A stretch of 64,000 bases of DNA from Plasmopara viticola (Eukaryota; Oomycota; Peronosporomycetes; Peronosporales; Peronosporaceae): contig MBPM02000097.1 in the NCBI GenBank assembly GCA_001695595.3, positions 124,001 through 188,000 on the forward strand, given 5' to 3'. Below are positions 56,209 through 64,000 of the stretch, one piece after another (position 1 is the first letter of the stretch; each line of letters begins with the position of its first letter). Both the position numbers and the translations under genes were made by a program. The notes under the pieces were generated by a model. The model was not told the origin of the DNA, did not search any database, and worked only from the letters and a program-made list of their open reading frames with translations.

Positions 56209-58487
56209 TAATTATGTTTCAAGGAGCGAAGGAGTTAGATACTTCATACAAGTAGAGCAGCGTGTCGCTTATTTGGGCATGGGCGGCATGGACGACACTG
56301 CTTTGAGATAATTATCTAACTGCGAGTATTCTCGCCACCGCCTTAACGTATCTGCGCACACACCGCGTATTAATTTATTTTGTTCGCTCTGTTTTAATTA
56401 CTAACGATTCCAGCCTGGCATCAAGCACTTGTCAAAGAAGTGCATGTAAAGCAAAATTTTGTTTGACATCGTTTTAAAAGACACACATAACGACCAGCAC
56501 CGCTTTTTCAACACCGTCAATTGTGTCCAACACAGCCAACAAATGACTTTTGGCTGTGTTGACCGCATCACCAGTGCTACTTGTCAAGTTCTTTAGCACG
56601 ACGAAATCAAATCTAGACTTTCTGACTATCAGCAGCTCAATTAATTGGATAAATTGCCAATTCTACGGCGAGATTTGGCGAGGGTTTTACCCGTTAGCAT
56701 ATCTGGTACCTTTGTAGACCTCTTATCCACTTTTTAGCCTGTCAATAATAAAGGCTATCCAAGCAATGTTGTCTCTCGACCGAAATGACTACTCGGTGGA
56801 ATGCCGCAAGCCTCCTCGAGGCACGAGACTGTCAATCATTATCATGAGAAACCATCATTGTGTAAACTACCCTGATCAGTGCTGTAACACAACAATTTGG
56901 CTATTACCAAGAGCCGATGTGGCGTCGCGGCTAATTGCTCTGAGTCTTATACTTAATGCCTTTAGCAGAGCTGCACGCATGTCATCTCGCCCATACGCGA
57001 CGCAGTTTAATTAAAAAACGGATGAGATCCCTTTCGTGACATAAACTTACGTATGGCTCGGACGGCGTGGTAGCGCATCAGCCGAAATTCTTTGTTTTCT
57101 TTGCCAAAAAAATGCTTCGAAGTTATGCTACGCATAAAAGGTCAGCCAATTGGTCATCCTTTGCGAGAGGTGGGGCAACTGTTCCGCGATACGTAGTGAC
57201 GCATGCATTAATAACTTAAAAATATACCGCTCGAAGTACTGACCATGGTCAATGGGATGTCACTTTTTCACATGAGTGTTTGGTAGTAACCCTCAGTTAA
57301 GTCAAATGGATAGACCATTGTACGCTTAGCCATAGTGCTGTGCAGTTTATCTTACGATTTTGAGCCGGGGTGTGGCTGCATTCGGCTATGTGACGTAAAA
57401 TGTCGACGCTGAGTGAGTGGCTTACTTTTTCTAATTATTCTTGCCTTAAGTTTTGTGCATAAATATACGTCAACGATGTCACAGTGTTTAACTGGAAATG
57501 GTTGCTGCCGTGTCACGCAGTCTTTGGCTCCTGGGACTAAGTCAATTACATAATGTAAATTTCCACCAAGTGGTAACGTCGAAGGCGGATTCTAACCAGA
57601 GATTTTTTCTTACCAAAAAAACAAACAATATAATTTCAATTTCTCCATTATAATGAGAGTCCCACCCTCTTTTATTGTCTCTCAAGCGCGTTTTATATAT
57701 CTTTTACCCACCATATTACCACTATTTCCGCTATTGTGTTGAATTTATAAGCCCCTTCAAGCTCTGATATGGACTTTTGAAATTTCCCAAGCGAAGCATT
57801 TAGGTCCTAAGCTTATTTGGCCTCCGAACGCACCGCTGTCGTCATTTTTAGGCAAATATAGCGGAGTGCTAACGCCATTTATCATAACTTCAACCCTCGT
57901 CATAGATAATTGCACAGCGCTGCTTGATCAGCGCCATGCATCGCCGTTTTTCTATTTTACGAGACTGTTGATGTCTGAGACACTCATCGTGTCAGCACGA
58001 CTCTGCTCAACAATTTACTCGGTCACCGAAGGTTGTGCTGCTCCACATGAATGGTAAAAGGGCACCTCCTCGGATACTAAAAGCTCTGGCCGACCGTGTC
58101 ACGCCAGACATTTAGCAAGAGATATGAATGCCAAGCGTTGTTCAGTGGGTTATGTCCCACTTCGGGTGCGTCGTCAGGGAATTTCATTCGATGCTATATG
58201 ACGATAAGTCCACTACATTTCTCACGGTATGCATTATTTGGTACCACTTCCTGTATAGTAATAGGGCCTCACCCATGCTTCCCTGGCTTATACCTTACTA
58301 TGTCGTCGTTGCTCGTAAGTTGTGTATTAAGAGCACCGCTCAATACACCACTGATAAGGCCTCGTTCATCCAGCTTTTGTTTATGAATAATCAAGTCAGC
58401 AAGAGTACTATGTCTCACGAGCAATTCTCAGTTTTTACTTTTCAGGTCGCGGTCAATGGTGCGGCTTGCCCACACTTCCTCAACTAG
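56209..58487 (+). repeat. Dispersed 2.2-kb repeat, copy 2
   Basis: Direct-orientation homologue of 16271-18512, beginning AATCTAATTATGTTTCAAGG and ending CACACTTCCTCAACTAG. It differs by many point changes and small indels, so the two copies are old. It lies about 250 bp after the MULE relic; no such relic precedes copy 1, so the two are probably unrelated. Confidence 0.75.
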
Positions 58488-58800
58488 ATTGCTTAGCGAC
58501 GATAACAAGGGTAAATGTACTAAGGATCGCGTTGGACTAAGGCCACTTAAGCCTTAGACCTGGTCTGAAGTACCACGAACCCTAATTTGATAAGAGAACA
58601 AAAGCATTGGTGCTGCCCGCTTTTCTTCTGGCTCAGCTTTAATGAGTCGTAAAAACTTTCTGTAGGAAGTAGAAGAGCTGTTGACGCGGCCACGCGACCA
58701 AGTCTGTCAATGTAATTGACAATAGAATGCTCAAGGGTACAAAACGTAGATTGGCACGCATAAGAAGTATCATTCGCTTGACAGTTTGGTTAATGTATTC
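58488..58800 (-). repeat. Flipped end segment of repeat copy 2
   Basis: Reverse-complement match to 18513-18862. Its orientation relative to the adjoining 2.2-kb repeat is opposite to that in copy 1. It starts ATTGCTTAGCGACGATAACA and ends CGCTTGACAGTTTGG. Confidence 0.75.
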
Positions 58801-60085
58801 TAGAACTAAGTACATTTCCGCATCGAAGCTAAGTTACAAGTCACTATCAAGATATCTTAGCCTCAGCAAATTGTCCACCAAGATCCAAAACGGCCTTAAA
58901 ATTGCCAAAAAGTAAAATGGATAGCCCTTTATTTCCTTGCAATGGCGTTGGGAATGATTCTTTCGCGATTCTACGGTGTTCAGAAACGCCGAAAAACAAC
59001 TGTAAGCAGCCCAAGAGCTAATAATGGAACGCGAGCATACCAAAGCAGACAGGCGGATGTTAGTTACTTTAGAGACGAAAGGGTTTATGTACTCCGGCAT
59101 CGGTCCTCATCGATCTGGTGTCTCAAAGACTATTGCCTCGTGACTAACCAGAGCGCCGTTAACGAAGGTCATCTAGTGTTTATTCTTTTCGCTCTAAAAA
59201 GTCAAAAGCGATCTCTTGTATGCCTTTTTCACGCTGAACGCAATTGATGTGAGCTTTGACTTGCTTCCGATATCGTTCGCGCTTTTATAAACAAGTAATG
59301 CAAGTGATAGATGCATGATAGGATTTAAACAATAAAATAGATCGCTTCGTGCGTTATCAGCAAGGCAAGAGCATGGCCTCGCAGGTCCACGTCTCCGTTT
59401 TCTGTATGCGAAAAGTCGTAATTTAATTGGTATAAACTGATCCGAACCATCTTTGCCCGGAAAAGCTTCTGCTTTTGCGCTCGCGAGGGTTTTGTATAGT
59501 ATTTTTTGCCAGTGCTTTGGGACCAGTTGCTCTCTTCTTTGAGCCGGAGCCAATGAAGATTGACGTGGTCGGTGCGCGCGACAACTGATATTGAAGTTGT
59601 TACGGCGAAGGCCGCAGTGTTCGCCCTTTTTTGATATATTATCTTTAGCGCAGGCTGCTCTGTAATTGAGCGGCTGTGTTTGTAGCAACATTGCTTATTC
59701 TTAATCACATGAGCCCCTTAGTCCTGCACAGATAGCTCATGCAAAAATGGCCGCAACCAAGTTTAGGCTGTAGAATTAGGTCCGCCCGACTCAAATCCTC
59801 AAGACTTTTTTATTGCCAGAGAAACGAAAAGCTAAAAACTACTTTTCAAAATTGAAAAGATAGATACAACCACTCAGGCGGCCTCAGTCGCAAATGATAC
59901 GATGTCGATTTGGACCTTAGACGGAATCGGGTACGAAAAGCACACGCAGAGCCGCCTTAAAGGTCAAGCTGGTTTATTAGCTCAAATTTGAGTATTCTTT
60001 TCTGAAAAAATATGCGATAGAGGCTTTTAAAACCCCTCACGATGCACGAAGGAGACAAAGATACTGCTTGGTTGAACTTAATTGA
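58801..60085. other. Gene-poor stretch
   Basis: Overlapping minus-strand open frames (59,194-59,708) show no recognisable domain or signal and have opposing frames of similar length. I do not call a gene. Confidence 0.4.
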
Positions 60086-60307
60086 CTATACACCGCCCGC
60101 GAGGCCCTTCTCTTCATCTTCATTCGTTATCTTGGTAGTGGGCCAAATTGTCACGAGATGGCGATGCCTGGCGGTGGGAAAGTCGCAGAGCTCCTCGCCT
60201 AGTACGTGAGAGAAGACCGCCGTTGGACCCACTTGAAAAATGCATTCTCTAGATTTCTCGAATTGCGAATCGGTACACATATTTAACATGAACCAGGAGC
60301 CAGCCAT
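60086..60307 (-). CDS. Doubtful 73-aa ORF with coding-like composition
   Basis: ATG-started short ORF (AGSWFMLNMC...LGEELCDFPTARHRHLVTIW...EDEEKGLAGGV). The internal stretch reads like conserved protein sequence rather than random translation, so it may be a remnant or single exon of a larger gene. I cannot find flanking exons and recognise no family. Confidence 0.2.
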   Translation of the reverse strand: MAGSWFMLNMCTDSQFEKSRECIFQVGPTAVFSHVLGEELCDFPTARHRHLVTIWPTTKITNEDEEKGLAGGV

Positions 60308-60453
60308 ATTTCAAAGCTCCTTATGACGGAAAAACAGTTTTTAATACAAAGTTGTCAGCTTTATATAACGGCACGTTACATCCTATCTTATTAAAATTGA
60401 GTTACATTTTACCAAAGGGAAAAAGTGTTATTATTACTCGTATTATCTTTCTG

Positions 60454-60510
60454 TGCAGCTTAATTTGGTCCTCGTTATTATGTCCATAACGAGGACCAAA
60501 TTAAGCTGCA
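60454..60510. repeat. Perfect hairpin, 25-bp stem and 7-nt loop
   Basis: TGCAGCTTAATTTGGTCCTC continues through GTTAT, then the loop TATGTCC, then the exact reverse complement of the 25-base arm. No mismatch in the stem. It lies in otherwise unremarkable AT-rich sequence. Confidence 0.9.
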
Positions 60511-62758
60511 AAGGAAGCTACCAATCACTCGGATTGTTTCATGATGATGCCGGCTTATACGGCTCTGTGAGCGTTGACACAGGGCTTATAATCGTAAGCC
60601 TCTTATTCGTCAGTGCTCGGCAATCACTTTGCGTGTTGGATAACACAATAAGTGTCTTCTGCGCAGCGTGGCTGTTAGGGCCAACATTTTATGTCCTATT
60701 TAAAGAAATTCCGCGAGGTCATCTTGAACATTGCTGACAATGTGCTTCCTGCGCTCCACGGTGGAATCTATCGCTTCATCGCTATCTCGGGGGCATTTAT
60801 AGAAGCAACAATGTCTTATTTATCGAAATCAATGATGCATCTACGTGCAATTCGGGTACATCGTGCTTATCAGCCGGTCACCTCTGGCTACCAATATTAA
60901 TTAAGCAGTGAAGGATTTAATCCCTTTTGATTGCGCCAAGTGTCTTTTACACCTTCACATCGCACACTGCACATACAAAGCGTAAGTTCTTTTTGCACAG
61001 CTTATATTGCGTTGATAAGCGAGACCTTGAAAATAGTAAACGCAATCAAGCGATTAGCACAGCTGCATTGGCAGCCAACGGCTTCTACAACTTATTGAAA
61101 GCTGTTAACTTTTAAGACGGTAAAGCTGAGGCTCTTAGAAATCAAGTTGACAGTTAGACAGGGTATCAGATGCTACGAACAAATGATCCAAGAAGGGTTC
61201 TCGCATGATTGCATGATCAGGGGAGAAGTGTGCGACCGGTCATATTGCAGCTGAGCAAAGGCTACTGTCTAGAAAGAAAGGTTGAGGAAAAGATTATAAA
61301 CACAACATGGCAATCAAATAGGGCTCGATCCTGCACACTGGAAGTCGCAACTTCACCTGACAACATTATGTCGCTCACGACTTTTCTTTAATCTTTTTTT
61401 ACCAAATACCGCACGCGATCGACACTCGTTGTAATCAGCGCCAAACCAAAAGGTGCGCAGAAAAAGCCTTTGTGGCGTAAAAATGGAAAAAAATTGTAGA
61501 GTTAAGGACCAAGTGACGACATCGTCGCTAGCGCGCGAACGTCTTTCCCGCTTGAACTTAAGCCGGCAAATAGATGTATTTGCCTCGAGATCGACCTCGC
61601 GTCTGGCTCAAAAGATTGCCTAACGCGACAATGAACTCTTCCTCAAGACCGCGTCGAAACAATTGATGAGCCGCCGGACGATGAGTCATGCGCATTTACG
61701 GTCCCTTGCGCACTCGAGCCTGAAGAAGATCACGGGCGCTAAGGTTTAGCCAGAAGTATTTTAAAGTCTCATTTCTTCTAGTTTTGAGCTTCTCTACTTC
61801 CTTCCATATGCCTATCTCTTCATGCTCGATCCATGAGCTGCCTTTATGTGGCTAATTCAACTCTTTCTATTTGCACCTCGAAGTTGTTATTAATCTTGCA
61901 AAACGATCCTGCACCTTTGGCAATTTGGTTCGCTTCCTCCACTCTACCATGTTAGTAAAAATCGCACGTGTCCAACACCACTTTATAATTAAGGTGTCGA
62001 AGTGATGTCTACAACGTTCATCCTATTCAATGCACGTCCAAAACGGTGTGTTTGCCATTAACCGCAGTGTGCAAGTGAAGATTCGACAGTGATTGAAATT
62101 GGCACCGGCGTCCACCATACTTAGCGCGCCGAGACTTAAATTAACAACATACAAGTAATCGTCGATGCAACATCCATGGATTGACTTACCACCACGTCCA
62201 TTGCGTAAAGTCACGACCTTGGATCCTACAAATGACAAATAATCTGTCCCTATAGCCAGTTGCTACACCGGAAGGGATGTGGAGAAAGGAATAAGCTTTA
62301 TATCCGATTGGAAGGTCGGCATGGAATGCACCCTGCGCATTGCTCGGAAAAATATTCACGCGTGTACGCTTATCCCATTCTTCCAACGCATTCGCAACGT
62401 CAAGAAATAAGACATTTTGCTCGTCATAATGAGCTCGCTCTCGTATCTTTAAGCTTCGCTTACGATATTTGACACTTCGAGCGATAGAAATTCACCATTT
62501 CACATTGCAAGTGACGCCTTTTACAGAGTCCATGAAAGGCTCAAATCAATAGTAGAGAATTTTAAACCCATTACTAGCTTTTGTAGACTAACCTTGGATC
62601 AAAAAAAATAAAGTGACGGGGCTTTTAGGTGACTCACACTTCTAGTCAGACTAAGCAACTGTTCACACGTCACATATTACCATTCACAAGTCGCAGAGCG
62701 ACGTAACGGATCGAATACGTACCCCATCGTCAAGTTGGCCAGCTGGTTTGCCAAGTAA
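60511..62758. other. Gene-poor stretch with a possible copia gag/protease relic
   Basis: No intact gene. On the minus strand at about 62,240-62,030 the translation KVVTLRNGRGG...DDYLYVVNLSLGALSMV loosely resembles the copia segment before the integrase (V-x-LGNG...LYVPNL-x-x-x-LLSV), which would fit a decayed retroelement. The promoter of the 7-TM receptor gene should lie at the right end. Confidence 0.35.
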
Positions 62759-64000
62759 ATGGAACCAGCTGTTGCAAACGAGGATGACAGTGAGCTGCGA
62801 CCGCCATCGCTCATTAATGACAGCCAGTGGCAAGTGGCCGATCAAGCGCCACCTTTTAAAGGCAAGGAGATTGGTACAGCCGGGAAAGGCATCACGGAGG
62901 AGGAAGCGCTGCCAATAGCGTCTTTCGTCGCTTCAAGTCCCCGATCCAGCGTCACACCGCCCACAGAGTCTGGTGTCCGAGTAGTGGCCGAGTTGTTGCG
63001 CGCACCATCAGCCGATGCTCAAAAGAGCCAATTTTGGATGATCTTTGGAGTTTTTGTGCTATCGTTGACGCTAGGTGCAAGCGCTCTGTACTTTTTTGAT
63101 GCCATTCTCGATGCAACGGGTATCCAAAGTGGCCTCTTTTTAGGGTCCATTGGCTCGGTCACGATGTGTGCCGTCATTATAGCCTCCTTCCTGCGCACAA
63201 AGTGGTACCGCCGACACATGCACATTTTACTCCTCAACTTGGCATTGTGTGAATTTTGCCTCGCGTGGTCCTTTCTATTGGAACCGGTTTGGAATCGATT
63301 TGGGGTTGGCGTTGGGAGCGATCTCTCTTGTCGATGGGTACGTGAAGGGTACGCTGAATTAGGGTGTATTAATGCGTTAACGCTCATGTTGGTGCCAGCT
63401 CTCGACGGCGCGTGAGTATCTCATCATGTGCTCCAGCGCATGGACCACCTGCACTGCTCTTGATTTATACTATCTGGTACGATCTCGACCTTTAAGAATG
63501 CTGACCTTGTAAAGTCTCACGTTGCATTGCATAGATGACGAACCCCTTCACGTCGCCTCGCCTCAATCGTCACAAGTACCAAGTCATTGCACACGTGACA
63601 GCCTTGGCGAGCGCAGTCGTCATGTGTGTATCGAATAGCTTTGGATCTCCTGTTGCTGTCGGTCGATTCTGTTGGATTGGAGCCGATACGCAAGCACGAA
63701 GTGATCACATTAGCTACAGGCAGCCCAGTGGATCGACCACTGGCATTTGGGTCTTTATCGTCACGCCCACGACCATTTTGATCGTCGCGAACTTGTACGT
63801 GACGTTGATCTCGTACAATCGATTGCGACGCGGGGTGGCTGCCACGTTACGCAATCGCCGAGTGTTGCTTCGCGAAGGGTTTTTAACCACCGTGACGCTG
63901 ATTGTCTACTCGGCGTTACTGTGGGGAGTGTACGGAGCGTTCTGGCTCACTCCGTCCGTAGCACAAGCTCGTCAATTAGCTCGCCTCTTTGCTTTCTTGT
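62759..64000 (+). CDS. 7-TM receptor-like protein, 5' part (GPCR, possibly GPCR-PIPK type)
   Basis: Partial gene cut by the window edge. Exons 62759-63337, 63399-63476 and 63535 onward; introns of 61 and 58 nt, phase 0. A roughly 90-residue acidic, disordered N-terminus is followed by seven hydrophobic segments: FWMIFGVFVLSLTLGASALY; LFLGSIGSVTMCAVIIASFL; MHILLLNLALCEFCLAWSFL; YLIMCSSAWTTCTALDLYYL; VIAHVTALASAVVMCVSNSF; GIWVFIVTPTTILIVANLYV; and LTTVTLIVYSALLWGVYGAF. The splice CRW|LSTAREYLIM and DLYYL|MTNPF restores TM4; reading through meets a stop. Between segments 6 and 7 lies RLRRGVAATLRNRRVLLREG. The LRxG(V/I) loop and overall plan resemble the receptor half of oomycete GPCR-phosphatidylinositol-phosphate-kinase fusions, but the kinase half would lie beyond 64,000. 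7-TM: fairly sure; PIPK type: tentative. Confidence 0.75.

Overview
The window looks like nuclear DNA of an oomycete, most likely a plant-pathogenic Peronosporales (Phytophthora or downy-mildew type). Three things point there: a secreted transglutaminase carrying a Pep-13-type motif, very short introns (about 48-90 nt, GT-AG), and compact genes set between repeat-rich stretches. I read the species no further than that.

Layout: (1) 1-10.2 kb: a secreted protein built from about 60 copies of a 15-residue repeat, whose frame is broken by two single-base losses; a Pep-13 transglutaminase elicitor; a six-exon NSE4 gene (SMC5/6 complex); and a J-domain protein that splices into a C-terminal CAP-Gly domain. 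(2) 10.45-34.5 kb: a large inverted duplication. The left arm (10,451-15,617) and right arm (29,375-34,502) carry the same three genes: a dTDP-glucose 4,6-dehydratase, a 7-TM-like membrane protein and a secreted subtilisin. The protease and membrane protein are intact in both arms. The dehydratase is intact only on the left. The 13.8 kb spacer holds a 2.2 kb dispersed repeat, two tandem four-exon genes for Cys-rich, Ser/Thr-rich single-pass membrane proteins, and a five-exon coiled-coil gene. (3) 34.5-43 kb: an internally deleted LINE, a small foldback element, urocanate hydratase, a 5'-nucleotidase-like phosphoesterase and two SINE-like LINE derivatives. (4) 43-49 kb: gene-poor, with a decayed copia fragment. 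(5) 49-54 kb: a coiled-coil protein, a sphingosine/diacylglycerol-type lipid kinase and a third SINE-like copy. (6) 54-62.7 kb: a decayed MULE transposase, the second copy of the 2.2 kb repeat (its end segment flipped) and a perfect 25-bp-stem hairpin. (7) 62.8 kb to the edge: the 5' part of a 7-TM receptor gene that runs out of the window.

The genes do not form one pathway. Host-facing secreted or surface proteins (repeat protein, transglutaminase, two subtilisins, two Ser/Thr-rich membrane proteins) sit among housekeeping genes (NSE4, urocanase, nucleotidase, lipid kinase) in a repeat-rich setting shaped by recent duplication. Spliced models were built by hand from frame continuity and GT-AG sites; no transcript evidence was available.
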